In this document: piece after piece, positions 24,847 to 33,406 of the stretch
How positions within the stretch are numbered: the first letter of the stretch is position 1
Layout: the number at the start of each line of letters is the position of its first letter
DNA from: Hyphococcus sp.
GTDB taxonomy: Bacteria > Pseudomonadota > Alphaproteobacteria > Caulobacterales > Parvularculaceae
Direction: 5' to 3'
Length of the DNA: 64,000 bases
Assembly: GCA_013002535.1 (NCBI GenBank)
Contig: JABDJK010000080.1
Location: 62,001-126,000, forward strand
The notes under the pieces: generated by a model
Databases searched by the model: none
Told to the model about the DNA's origin: nothing
The model's input: only the letters and a program-made list of their open reading frames with translations
Position numbers and translations under genes: made by a program

Positions 24847-27147
24847 CTAGGCGAGCTTCTCCGACCAAGTCCGATGTTCACAATCCAAATCATACGCGGC
24901 CATAGCGGCTAGCGTGACAATATCAGTCACACCTGCGCCGACTTGCGCAATCTGCACAGGTTTATCGAGACCGATGAGCAGGGGGCCAAGCACAACCGCG
25001 CCGCCTATTTCGCCTAGCAGCTTGGTTGATATTGCCGCCGAGTGAACGCCAGGCGTGATCAGAACATTCGCTTCGCCCTGTAGGCGTGAGAACGGGTACA
25101 CCGCGCGAAAGGTTTCGTTGAGCGCCATTCTCGGCGTCATTTCTCCCTCATACTCAAAATCAACGTCGGCTCGATTGTCCAAGATCGCAACGGCGCCGGA
25201 AACGCGGCGAGAATGTTCAGTGTTAGGATTGCCGAAATTTGAATGCGAAACAAAAGCAACTTTCGGCGTATATCCGAGATGCCGCACCGCGTGGGCGACT
25301 TGTACCGCAATATCGGCCAGGTCGGTCGGCGTCGGTAACTCCGTTACATTTGTATCCGCGATAAATAAAGTTCGCGTTTTGGTCAGAATTATTGACATGC
25401 CAATGATCCGGTCATTTGGCTTGGGGTCCAGCGCTAGTCGAATGTTTTCCAGCGCAACATTGTAATGGCGAGTGATCCCGGTAACCATTCCGTCTGCATG
25501 GCCGTGGGCGAGCATGCATGCCGCATAAACGTTACGGTCGACATTAACCAAGCGCTGTGCGTCTCGGAACAGATGCCCTCGGCGCTGCAATCGCTTATAT
25601 AAATATTCCGTATAGGCCGCATTATGTTTTGCTGTCCGGGAATGGTATGTTTCAAATTCATGATTGACTGGCAAGCCGGCGTCCGCCAGTGCATTTTTGA
25701 TCTCCACATCCCGTCCAATCAGAATTGGCGTTCCAAGCCCTTCCTGCTGAAATGCGTATGCAGCGCGGACAACAGCTTCTTCTTCGCCTTCCGCGAATAC
25801 AATGCGCCGTGGCGTTTCGCGGGCCCGAAGCGATGAATAGATTTTTTGCGAAAATGACGCCGATGGGTTAGTTCGCGCGGCCAGTATTTCCGAATATTTC
25901 GTGAGATCTTCGATTGGTCGTCGGGCGACGCCTGTATCAGCCGCGGCTTTCGCGACTGCAGGCGGAATTGTTGAGATCAAACGAGGATCAAAGGGCGTTG
26001 GAATAATGTAACCGGGCCCGTATTGGAGGCGTTTTCCGTATGCGGCGGCGACTTCGTCAGGAACATCAGCGCGGGCAAGCGCAGCCAGCGCTTTTGCGCA
26101 CGCTATTTTCATTTCCTCATTTATTGTGCGCGCACGCGCATCGAGGGCGCCGCGGAAAATATAAGGAAAACCCAAAACATTGTTCACCTGGTTGGGATAA
26201 TCGGAACGTCCGGTAGCAATAATTGCGTCGTCTCTTACTTCTTGAATCTCTTCGGGAAGTATTTCGGGCGTCGGGTTTGCCATGACGAAAACAATCGGGT
26301 TTTTCGCCATGGATTTGATCATGTCTTGTGAAATCGCCCCGGCGACGGACAGCCCAAGGACGACGTCTGCGCCGTCCATGGCTTCGGCTAAGGTCCGTTT
26401 GTCAGTTTCGACCGCATGCGCAGATCGCCATTGGTCCATTCGCTCCGTTCTGCCCTTGTAAAGAACACCTTTAGAATCGCAGACCAGTGCATTTTCGTAC
26501 GGCAACCCCATGGCCTTGATAAGGCCGATCACTGACAAGGCCGACGAGCCGGCGCCGGAAACAGCGACCTTGACATCGCTGATTGATTTCCCAGTGATGT
26601 CGAGCGCATTCACTAAGCCGGCTGCCGCAATTATCGCGGTGCCATGCTGATCGTCATGGAACACTGGAATGTCCATAAGTTCTTTGAGCCGTTCTTCTAT
26701 AATGAAGCTTTCCGGCGCCGCGATATCCTCGAGGTTTATACCGCCGAATGACGGCCCGAGATATTTGACCGCATTTATGAATTCGTCCGCGTCGCTCGTA
26801 TCAACTTCTATATCGACGCTATCGATATCGGCGAAACGCTTGAATAGAACCGACTTGCCTTCCATTACAGGCTTGGATGCAATTGCACCCAGATTGCCCA
26901 TACCAAGGATTGCTGTGCCATTAGAGATGACGGCAACCATGTTGCCTTTGGACGTGTAATCGTAAGCAGTATCGGGATCGTCGGCTATTTTTCTTACAGG
27001 AACAGCAACGCCGGGCGAATAGGCGAGCGAAAGATCGCGCTGTGTCGCCATTGGCTTAGTCGGGCTGATCTCCAGTTTTCCTGGCTTTCCCCGGGAATGA
27101 AAATCTAAGGCTTCTTGATCCGTGAATTTCGTTCTGCTGTCGTCCAT
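24847..27147 (-). CDS. maeB: NADP-dependent malic enzyme with phosphotransacetylase-like domain
   Basis: A 766-residue multidomain malic enzyme. The N-terminal malic domain holds LSLAYSPGVAVPV, LFKRFADIDSVDIEVDT and FHDDQHGTAIIAAAGL; the NAD(P)-binding domain VAVSGAGSSALSVIGLIKA; the C-terminal half (from about residue 440) is a phosphate acetyl/butyryltransferase-like regulatory domain with TRHYNVALENIRLAL and VLGPLLIGLDKPVQIAQVGA. It converts malate to pyruvate plus CO2. ATG 27147 matches the usual family length; the open frame up to 27381 is not conserved. It is divergent from nfu. Confidence 0.92.
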   Translation of the reverse strand: MDDSRTKFTDQEALDFHSRGKPGKLEISPTKPMATQRDLSLAYSPGVAVPVRKIADDPDTAYDYTSKGNMVAVISNGTAILGMGNLGAIASKPVMEGKSVLFKRFADIDSVDIEVDTSDADEFINAVKYLGPSFGGINLEDIAAPESFIIEERLKELMDIPVFHDDQHGTAIIAAAGLVNALDITGKSISDVKVAVSGAGSSALSVIGLIKAMGLPYENALVCDSKGVLYKGRTERMDQWRSAHAVETDKRTLAEAMDGADVVLGLSVAGAISQDMIKSMAKNPIVFVMANPTPEILPEEIQEVRDDAIIATGRSDYPNQVNNVLGFPYIFRGALDARARTINEEMKIACAKALAALARADVPDEVAAAYGKRLQYGPGYIIPTPFDPRLISTIPPAVAKAAADTGVARRPIEDLTKYSEILAARTNPSASFSQKIYSSLRARETPRRIVFAEGEEEAVVRAAYAFQQEGLGTPILIGRDVEIKNALADAGLPVNHEFETYHSRTAKHNAAYTEYLYKRLQRRGHLFRDAQRLVNVDRNVYAACMLAHGHADGMVTGITRHYNVALENIRLALDPKPNDRIIGMSIILTKTRTLFIADTNVTELPTPTDLADIAVQVAHAVRHLGYTPKVAFVSHSNFGNPNTEHSRRVSGAVAILDNRADVDFEYEGEMTPRMALNETFRAVYPFSRLQGEANVLITPGVHSAAISTKLLGEIGGAVVLGPLLIGLDKPVQIAQVGAGVTDIVTLAAMAAYDLDCEHRTWSEKLA

Positions 27148-27345
27148 TACGGCCCCGAACACTGAATTGAATTTCCAATAGCGATTACGCTGATGATACT
27201 CAGGTGGCAAGCGGACCCAAGGCTTTGGGTCGGTTCTTATTGGCGTGATTTCCGGCCTGCTGCATTGCGACAAGCTATGCGAGGGACTATGTTTCTCTAT
27301 CATTTCGCATTTGTGCGACCGGAAACTGAGAAGAAGCTCGATTAG

Positions 27346-27933
27346 ATGTTCATTCAAACAGAAGATACGCCCAATCCACAATCACTCAAGTTTCTGCCGG
27401 GACAGGCTGTACTGGGCGAGGGCGCTTTAGGCATGGATTTTCCGACAATGGAAACAGCGGCGGCGGGCTCGCCGCTTGCGGCGCTGATATTCGAAACTGA
27501 CGGCGTCATGGGCGTATATTTGGGCGGCGACTTCATCACTGTAACAAAATCAGAAGCCGTTGAGTGGGTGCACATCAAGCCGGCAATATTGGGCGCTATC
27601 GCTGATTTTCTTACAACGCGAATGCCGGTGATCGCTGAGGGCGTTTCGCCCACGTCGAATAATCCGGCAACGGCGTTGGAAGATTATGAGGGTGAGGACC
27701 GGGAAACGGTTGAGCAAATTATTGAGTTAATTGAAACGCGCGTTCGTCCGGCAGTGGCGGCTGACGGCGGCGATATAGTCTTCAAACACTATGAGCCCGC
27801 GACCGGTGTAGTTTTTCTGTCGATGCAGGGCGCCTGCGCCGGATGTCCGTCATCTACAATGACCCTAAAATCGGGTATCGAAAATATGCTGAAACACTAT
27901 GTGCCAGAGGTCGTTTCGGTAGAAGCGGCTTAG
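27346..27933 (+). CDS. Nfu-type iron-sulfur cluster scaffold/carrier
   Basis: A 195-residue protein with an Nfu N-terminal domain (MFIQTEDTPNPQSLKFLPGQ, SPLAALIFETDGVMGVYLGG) and a C-terminal NifU domain with the cluster-binding CAGCPSST (Cys-x2-Cys). This two-domain form is the alphaproteobacterial and mitochondrial NFU1 type, delivering [4Fe-4S] clusters to target enzymes. It is head-to-head with maeB across about 200 bp. Confidence 0.92.
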   Translation: MFIQTEDTPNPQSLKFLPGQAVLGEGALGMDFPTMETAAAGSPLAALIFETDGVMGVYLGGDFITVTKSEAVEWVHIKPAILGAIADFLTTRMPVIAEGVSPTSNNPATALEDYEGEDRETVEQIIELIETRVRPAVAADGGDIVFKHYEPATGVVFLSMQGACAGCPSSTMTLKSGIENMLKHYVPEVVSVEAA

Positions 27934-27990
27934 GCCTGGATGTTGGTAATTAGTATCAATCGTTAAAAACACCCGAATGAAAGGATAATC

Positions 27991-28200
27991 ATGTCTGACA
28001 ATGTTTATGCAATCTCAAAGGTCGTCGGGACCTCGAAAAAATCAATTGAAGATGCAATTGAAAATGCAATCGCTAGAATGTCCGGTTCAATCAAAAACTT
28101 GGACTGGTTTGAAGTAATATCAACGCGCGGATATCTGGATGAGGGTGCAATCAGATATTATCAGGTGACCCTCGAAGTCGGATTCCGGCACGAAGCGTAG
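27991..28200 (+). CDS. Dodecin family flavin-binding protein
   Basis: A 69-residue dodecin: VYAISKVVGTSKKSIEDAIE, NLDWFEVISTRGYLDEGAIR (Trp that stacks on flavin) and YYQVTLEVGF. Dodecins form hollow dodecamers that store FMN or riboflavin. AAAGGA lies 6-7 bp upstream of ATG 27991. The following nitroreductase-like flavoenzyme gene starts eight bases downstream, a plausible functional pairing. Confidence 0.9.
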   Translation: MSDNVYAISKVVGTSKKSIEDAIENAIARMSGSIKNLDWFEVISTRGYLDEGAIRYYQVTLEVGFRHEA

Positions 28201-28207
28201 TCAACAA

Positions 28208-28801
28208 ATGCCTGACGAAATTATCAATGATGCGGCTATGGATATCATTTTCCGTGACGCAAGAACGCGCAATGGTTGGAAAGACCGGGATATTTCGCGG
28301 CCACTGGTGCAGGCTGTGTACGACCTAATGAAGTGGGGTCCAACATCCGCGAATTGTTCGCCTGCTCGATTCATATTTGCGCAAAGCGATGCGGCAAAAG
28401 CGCGCCTCAAGCCGCACCTTTCCGCGGGCAATGTTGATAAAACCCTATCTGCGCCATGTTGCGTCATCATTGGCAATGACCTGGACTTTTATGAAAAGCT
28501 GCCAGAGTTATTTCCGCATACGGATGCGAAATCCTGGTTTGCCGGAAACGAATCGTTGATCGAAGAAACGGCAATGCGAAATGGCACGCTTCAGGGCGCT
28601 TATTTCATGATTGCCGCGCGCGCCCTTGGGCTCGATTGCGGGCCAATGTCAGGCTTTGATAGGGAAGGCGTCGATGGCGAGTTTTTTGCCGACACGAATA
28701 TCCGCTCTAATTTTCTGTGCAACATAGGGTATGGGAATGACGACAATTTGTTTCCGCGTTCGCCGCGTCTGGATTTCAATGAAGCGTGCCAAGTGATTTA
28801 G
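28208..28801 (+). CDS. Nitroreductase family protein, RutE/HadB-like
   Basis: A 197-residue flavin reductase fold. VQAVYDLMKWGPTSANCSPA, SAPCCVIIGNDLDFYEKLPE, RNGTLQGAYFMIAARALGLD, GPMSGFDREGVDGEFF and NFLCNIGYG match the RutE subgroup, assigned to 3-hydroxypropionate/malonic-semialdehyde reduction. No other rut genes are nearby, so that role is uncertain; a generic NAD(P)H flavin reductase is the alternative. It is directly downstream of the dodecin gene. Confidence 0.83.
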   Translation: MPDEIINDAAMDIIFRDARTRNGWKDRDISRPLVQAVYDLMKWGPTSANCSPARFIFAQSDAAKARLKPHLSAGNVDKTLSAPCCVIIGNDLDFYEKLPELFPHTDAKSWFAGNESLIEETAMRNGTLQGAYFMIAARALGLDCGPMSGFDREGVDGEFFADTNIRSNFLCNIGYGNDDNLFPRSPRLDFNEACQVI

Positions 28802-28816
28802 TGGTAACAGCGACAA

Positions 28817-29641
28817 GTGAGGATTGAAACAAAACAGCGTTTCGTCGCCGCTGCACGCTCGTTGCGCTTGCTTCCATTATTAGATGCGCTGCGTTTTATA
28901 AGGTCGCGGTCCAAATCATCCTCTTTGAATACTGAATTTCGTGACAAACACCCAGATTTTGCGCCGCCGCCATTATGGTGGATGCACGATATGTACCGGC
29001 ATACGTCATTTGAGCTTTATTGGCAGACCGGGATTTCGACGGCGCGCGTGATCGAGGAAAAAATCAATGGCAATATAGAAACAAAAACGCCGATTGTAGC
29101 CGACTGGGGGTGCGGGCTGGGGCGCATTATTCGCCACCTTCCATCCCGCTACAGCCGATATGGCTTTGATTACAATGGCCATGCAATCAAATGGAATAGG
29201 AACAACCTTGCCGACATCATTTTTAAAGAAAATGACTTACTTCCGCCATTACCTGTGGGCGCCAATGCGTTTGATGCAATTTACGCACTTTCGGTATTCA
29301 CCCATTTATCTGAACAGGCGCATGAATTGTGGATAGATGAAATTTTTCGTTGTTTAAAACCTGGCGGAATATTCTTGGGGGCATTCCATATGCGGCCGGC
29401 GTCAGAACAATTGCTGCCATTGGAGCGCGAAAAATTCGATGCGGGCAAATTGGTTATCCGCGGCGGTGTAAAAGAAGGGTCGCGCACCTTTACAGCGCAC
29501 CACCCGGAAGACTATTTGCGCAAAAGATTGTTCGCAAAATTTGAAATATTGGAAGGCCCGATTGATTTATTCGGGCAAGAGCTTTTCATCGTGCGCAAGC
29601 CGACAGTCGGAGCTAAACCGGAACGAATAAAAACATGTTGA
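28817..29641 (+). CDS. Class I SAM-dependent methyltransferase
   Basis: A 274-residue protein with Rossmann methyltransferase motifs: VADWGCGLGRIIRHLPSRYS (motif I), YGFDYNGHAIKWNRNN (motif II acid), FDAIYALSVFTHLSEQ (motif IV) and CLKPGGIFLGAFH (motif VI). The N-terminal 50 residues are basic. The substrate is unknown. The start is GTG 28817, 15 bp after the nitroreductase stop. It overlaps tsaB by seven bases. Confidence 0.85.
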   Translation: MRIETKQRFVAAARSLRLLPLLDALRFIRSRSKSSSLNTEFRDKHPDFAPPPLWWMHDMYRHTSFELYWQTGISTARVIEEKINGNIETKTPIVADWGCGLGRIIRHLPSRYSRYGFDYNGHAIKWNRNNLADIIFKENDLLPPLPVGANAFDAIYALSVFTHLSEQAHELWIDEIFRCLKPGGIFLGAFHMRPASEQLLPLEREKFDAGKLVIRGGVKEGSRTFTAHHPEDYLRKRLFAKFEILEGPIDLFGQELFIVRKPTVGAKPERIKTC

Positions 29642-30321
29642 CGATGGGGATCGATACAGCGCTTTCGCATTGTTCAGTCGCCATCATGTTCGACGAGCAA
29701 GTGCTCGCCGAGAATTCGGTGCTTTTAACGCGCGGGCATGCCGAACAAATCGGTCCGATGGTGCGGGAAATATGCGCCCTGGCCGATGTTTCGGTGCTAG
29801 ATTTTGATCGCATTGGCGTTGTAGTCGGGCCCGGCAGTTTTGCTGGCGTAAGGGTCGGGCTAGCGTTCGCACGCGGGCTCCAGATCGATGGCGGGCCGCA
29901 AATCGTCGGGGTTTCCAGCCTGCAGGGGCTTGCATTAGGCGTGCACGATGATGGCGAAGATAAAAATATCCTCGCCCTTATCGATGCCAGGCAGGGATAT
30001 TTTTACGCTGCTGTTTTTGATCGTGACGCAAAGGTAATTGCGCCGCCATTTATCGGTAACAGGAATTTGATTGAAGAGACAGTTTTTGCGGCTGCTAAAG
30101 GCCGGAAAGTTTTATTATGTGGGCCGGCGGCTGGGGATTTTATTCAAATCGGAAATTTAGCCGGAAGCGCGTCAGAAAATACACATATTGATGCGAAGGA
30201 GATTGCAAATTTTTGCGCCTGTTATTCAGGGGCGAAGCAAAACGTATCACCGCTTTATTTACGCCCCCCGGACGCCGCCCCAAAAAAAACTGGCCGATAT
30301 TCCGCAGTTTATGATAAATGA
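29635..30321 (+). CDS. tsaB: tRNA t6A biosynthesis protein TsaB
   Basis: A 228-residue ASKHA-fold protein, partner of TsaD in making N6-threonylcarbamoyladenosine at tRNA position 37. LTMGIDTALSHCSVAIM, LTRGHAEQIGPMVREI, VVVGPGSFAGVRVGLAFARG and ALIDARQGYFYAAVFD are typical. rimI follows with an 11-bp overlap, the standard tsaB-rimI order. Confidence 0.92.
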   Translation: MLTMGIDTALSHCSVAIMFDEQVLAENSVLLTRGHAEQIGPMVREICALADVSVLDFDRIGVVVGPGSFAGVRVGLAFARGLQIDGGPQIVGVSSLQGLALGVHDDGEDKNILALIDARQGYFYAAVFDRDAKVIAPPFIGNRNLIEETVFAAAKGRKVLLCGPAAGDFIQIGNLAGSASENTHIDAKEIANFCACYSGAKQNVSPLYLRPPDAAPKKTGRYSAVYDK

Positions 30322-30763
30322 TAATTGGACAATACGCGAGCTGGGCCGCGGTGAACTGGCCGAATTGACCGAGTTGGAAACGCGCTGCTTTGAAACGAAC
30401 CCTTGGGGAAAGGCAAAGTTGGAAGCCAGCTATCGTGATCGCGCAACAACGATTACTGTTTGTGTGCGAGGAAACTCAATTATTGGGTTTTGTATTTGGC
30501 GCGTTTTTCCGCCAGAATCAGAAATTCTTTTGATCGGTGTTCGCCCCACAGAAAGAAACATTGGCGTTGCAAAAGCAATGATACGCAATGTAATTGAAAA
30601 CTCCAGGACGCGCTCAGTGAAAACGCTTTATTTGGAAGTCAGCAACCGTAATTACCCAGCGATTACTTTTTATAAAGCGTCCGGCTTTGTTGAATCTGGC
30701 GTCCGTAGGGGCTATTATAGAAGCGGTGCGGACGCTCTTCTTATGGCTTGTAAAATTCAGTAG
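30311..30763 (+). CDS. rimI: Ribosomal-protein-alanine N-acetyltransferase family (RimI-like)
   Basis: A 150-residue GNAT acetyltransferase. ITVCVRGNSIIGFCIWRVF, EILLIGVRPTERNIGVAKAM (a variant of the acetyl-CoA loop), TLYLEVSNRNYPAITFYKAS and GFVESGVRRGYYRSGADALL are the RimI pattern. Family members acetylate the N-terminus of ribosomal protein S18. ATG 30311 lies inside the end of tsaB; the longer frame from 30188 is out of family and inside tsaB. Confidence 0.88.
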   Translation: MINDNWTIRELGRGELAELTELETRCFETNPWGKAKLEASYRDRATTITVCVRGNSIIGFCIWRVFPPESEILLIGVRPTERNIGVAKAMIRNVIENSRTRSVKTLYLEVSNRNYPAITFYKASGFVESGVRRGYYRSGADALLMACKIQ

Positions 30764-30862
30764 TTTGCTTACGGCCCTGTAATGGCGCGATCGGCTTGTT
30801 GCGCTAGTCAATAATCAACAAGACAACTTTCTGCTTACGTGTGTTCTGCAAGAGGATAATCG

Positions 30863-31279
30863 ATGAATCGGCTTGAAAAGCTTTGCGTTGAAAAGGGTAT
30901 GCGAATGACGGACCAGCGCCGCGTGATCGCGCGGGTTTTGTCTGATGCAGATGACCACCCCGATGTCGAAGAGATCCATCGACGTGCGGCTGAAATAGAC
31001 TCAAATATTTCTATCGCGACTGTTTATCGCACAATGCGACTGTTTGAAGAATCCGGCGTTGTAGAACGCCATGACTTTCAAGATGGCCGCGCTCGTTACG
31101 AAGAGGCGACAGAAAATCACCACGATCATTTGATCGACTTGCGATCTGGAAACGTGATTGAATTCGTCAACGACGAAATTGAGGCTTTGCAAAAAAAAAT
31201 CGCCGAAGAGCATGGTTTCAAGCTTGTCGACCATCGGCTCGAGCTCTACGGCATTCCGCTGCAGAAACGGGAAGAATAA
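30863..31279 (+). CDS. fur: Fur-family transcriptional regulator
   Basis: A 138-residue ferric-uptake-type regulator: MRMTDQRRVIARVLSDADDH (winged helix), IATVYRTMRLFEESGVVERH and the metal-binding ENHHDHLIDLRSGNVIEF. The CxxC zinc site of classical Fur is replaced (LRSG), as in many alphaproteobacterial Fur/Mur proteins, so iron or manganese may be the co-repressor. AAGAGGA lies upstream of ATG 30863. It is followed by the diiron protein gene. Confidence 0.9.
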   Translation: MNRLEKLCVEKGMRMTDQRRVIARVLSDADDHPDVEEIHRRAAEIDSNISIATVYRTMRLFEESGVVERHDFQDGRARYEEATENHHDHLIDLRSGNVIEFVNDEIEALQKKIAEEHGFKLVDHRLELYGIPLQKREE

Positions 31280-31312
31280 ATATACTATGAGCGCGGAATC
31301 TGCCGCGTGTTA

Positions 31313-31341
31313 TTGACGGCATGGGGTAAACTGAGTAGTGT
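31313..31341 (+). promoter_or_regulatory. Possible sigma-70 promoter of the diiron gene
   Basis: TTGACG (31313-31318), a 17-bp spacer and TAGTGT (31336-31341) stand 25 bp before ATG 31366. The -35 is good and the -10 is weak. It suggests the diiron gene has its own promoter separate from fur. Confidence 0.35.
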
Positions 31342-31365
31342 AATTTCCCAACTCAGGAGAATCTC

Positions 31366-32463
31366 ATGGCCTCGTTGCGTGAACTTTATCCAATCCCAGA
31401 AATAGATAGTTGCTGGACTGTGCCTCAGGATTTTGAGGCGTCGTTCGATTGGGAGTATGACGACGGCCGCAAGCAGATGATGCACCTTTACCAGAAGGGT
31501 AAAGACATGCAGTGGGACGCCGTTGAGCGAATTGATTGGAGGCTTGCGCTCGATTCAGAAAACCCGATGGGAATGCCAGATGAGTCAAGCACAATCTACC
31601 ACACGTCTGCTTGGAGGAAGATGAATGAGGCGGAAAGGATTGAAATCCGCCGACACTCTCAAAGCTGGACAATTTCACAATTCTTACAAGGCGAACAGGC
31701 CGCGCTAATTTGTGCGGCAAAGATTGTGCAACAGGTGCCCGATATCGACGCAAAATTTTATGCGTCAACGCAAGTTATGGACGAAGCCCGTCATGTAGAG
31801 GCTTACAAGAAATTTGTTGCAGGCTTTGGCGTCGCCTATCCAATGACAAAACCGTTGCAAACCTTAGTCGACCAAGCACTGAGAGATTCTCGGTGGGACA
31901 TGACATATCTAGCAATGCAGGTCGTAATTGAGGGCCTCGCGCTGGCGGCGTTCGGAAGTATCCGCGACCTTGCGAAAAATCCATTGGCGCAACAAGTTAA
32001 CGCCTATGTCATGGAAGATGAATCACGGCATGTCGCCTTTGGCCGGTTGACGCTCAAAGACTACTATCCGGAATTGACGCAAGCGGAACGCGATGAGCGC
32101 GAGGAGTTTTTGGTAGAGGCTTGTTATCTCATGCGTGATCGCTTCGAAGCAAAAGAGATGTATGAGCATTTGGGGCTAGCCTCAGATGAGCTCTTTGAAG
32201 AACAAAAGAATTCGGAATTCATGCAGCACTTTAGATCAATGTTGTTTACAAGAATTGTTCCAATCGTGCGCGATATTGGTCTGTGGTCTAATAAGATTCA
32301 AACGGCCTATTCGGACATGGGCGTGCTTGGATTCGCTGATATAGCGTATGAAACTCTTGTGGAAATGGATGAGGCGCGCGCTCGCGAACTCGATGAGATG
32401 AATCGGTTAAACCGTGAAAAATATGTCGCAGATACTGCGGCTTTAGGCGCTGCTGCGCAATAG
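31366..32463 (+). CDS. Ferritin-like diiron protein, possible oxygenase/oxidase
   Basis: A 365-residue helical protein with two carboxylate-His iron motifs: Glu in QFLQGEQAAL with DEARHVEAY (ExxH), and Glu in VVIEGLALAAFG with MEDESRHVAF (ExxH). This E/ExxH/E/ExxH pattern is the ferritin-like/ribonucleotide-reductase-R2 superfamily. No R2 radical Tyr environment or R1 partner is evident, so an oxygenase or oxidase role (AurF-like) is more likely. AGGAGA lies 5 bp before ATG 31366. Position after fur hints at a metal-related role (inference). The substrate is unknown. Confidence 0.75.
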   Translation: MASLRELYPIPEIDSCWTVPQDFEASFDWEYDDGRKQMMHLYQKGKDMQWDAVERIDWRLALDSENPMGMPDESSTIYHTSAWRKMNEAERIEIRRHSQSWTISQFLQGEQAALICAAKIVQQVPDIDAKFYASTQVMDEARHVEAYKKFVAGFGVAYPMTKPLQTLVDQALRDSRWDMTYLAMQVVIEGLALAAFGSIRDLAKNPLAQQVNAYVMEDESRHVAFGRLTLKDYYPELTQAERDEREEFLVEACYLMRDRFEAKEMYEHLGLASDELFEEQKNSEFMQHFRSMLFTRIVPIVRDIGLWSNKIQTAYSDMGVLGFADIAYETLVEMDEARARELDEMNRLNREKYVADTAALGAAAQ

Positions 32464-32494
32464 CACCTGTATTTTAGAGCGGGCTATTGAGCTC

Positions 32495-33247
32495 TTAGGG
32501 ACAGTATTGCGCACCAAGAATCCTTCCTTGTCCCGGTTCTTGTACAAGAATTACGCAGCCTTGATTTTCTGGTGGAAATTCCACGGAAATGGTTTGCCCC
32601 GCTTTCCGTACGACGCCTAATTTTTTTAAGCCAGTGACGACATTTAGCTCGGCTAAGGTTTCCCCTGCATTTTCACCACGCGGGATTTCGGTGGTTGTTT
32701 CTTGCAGAAAGCTAATCAAATAAGCATTGCCGCCGTCATCGCTTTTTCCAATTGAAACTTCGATTGCGTTTTGTGCTTTGACAGTTGCCAACGGTATAGG
32801 CCGGCGCGTCGTTGACTTGTTGACGGCCGCAGAAATCTTTTCTCGTGACGAGCCTATTGTTTCCGATTCCCCGTTAAACACCATCTGCGGCGTATAGACT
32901 GATGTTCGGCCGCGTATGTTCCGATTGTAGGCTCGCTGACGCTCAGTGTTCTCTTTTGAGGAATATGGGTCTTGCCACCGGCCCTTCGAGGTTTGCAGCA
33001 TATTCCAATAGTCCACGTGCCAAGCGAGCCCGATGACGTTCTCCGATCGAACCAAGTCGCGAAATATCTCATTCGCGGAAACGCAGGAGTTACACGATTG
33101 TGAGGTAAACAATTCAGCAACTACGATATTTTCATCCGCAGTTTGGCCGTGAGCGGCAGACATAAAGGCCAAGCCGGCCGCGGCGATAGCGGCGGCTGCG
33201 CTGTTTCGGGAGTGGTGCGCTTTTGAATTTATCCGGTCTGTACGCAC
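32495..33247 (-). CDS. DUF1223 secreted thioredoxin-like protein
   Basis: A 250-residue protein with a signal peptide (SAAAAIAAAGLAFMSAAHG) and a DUF1223 thioredoxin-fold domain. VVAELFTSQSCNSCVSANE holds a CxxC, then LAWHVDYWNMLQTSKGRWQD, SVYTPQMVFNG. Members are periplasmic and widespread in proteobacteria, with no established function; a redox role is inferred from the fold. The start is GTG 33247. The C-terminal part is a beta-rich extension ending in GAQYCP. Confidence 0.87.
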   Translation of the reverse strand: MRTDRINSKAHHSRNSAAAAIAAAGLAFMSAAHGQTADENIVVAELFTSQSCNSCVSANEIFRDLVRSENVIGLAWHVDYWNMLQTSKGRWQDPYSSKENTERQRAYNRNIRGRTSVYTPQMVFNGESETIGSSREKISAAVNKSTTRRPIPLATVKAQNAIEVSIGKSDDGGNAYLISFLQETTTEIPRGENAGETLAELNVVTGLKKLGVVRKAGQTISVEFPPENQGCVILVQEPGQGRILGAQYCP

Positions 33248-33406
33248 GTAAAATCCATTTAAACTGATTACAATATTATGCGATATTTGATGCTTGCCCG
33301 CAAAACAACCATGCTCAAATCTTTGCGATTAGGCGTAAAACCGTCGTGTTGCATATCATGCCTGGTGGTCGTAAATACCGGCGCTTGGTGAAACTGGCGG
33401 TATGGA

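Noticed and set aside
27148-27381. N-terminal extension of the malic enzyme
   Set aside because: The extra 78 residues have no malic enzyme similarity, and the region is the divergent promoter area shared with nfu. ATG 27147 gives the usual length.
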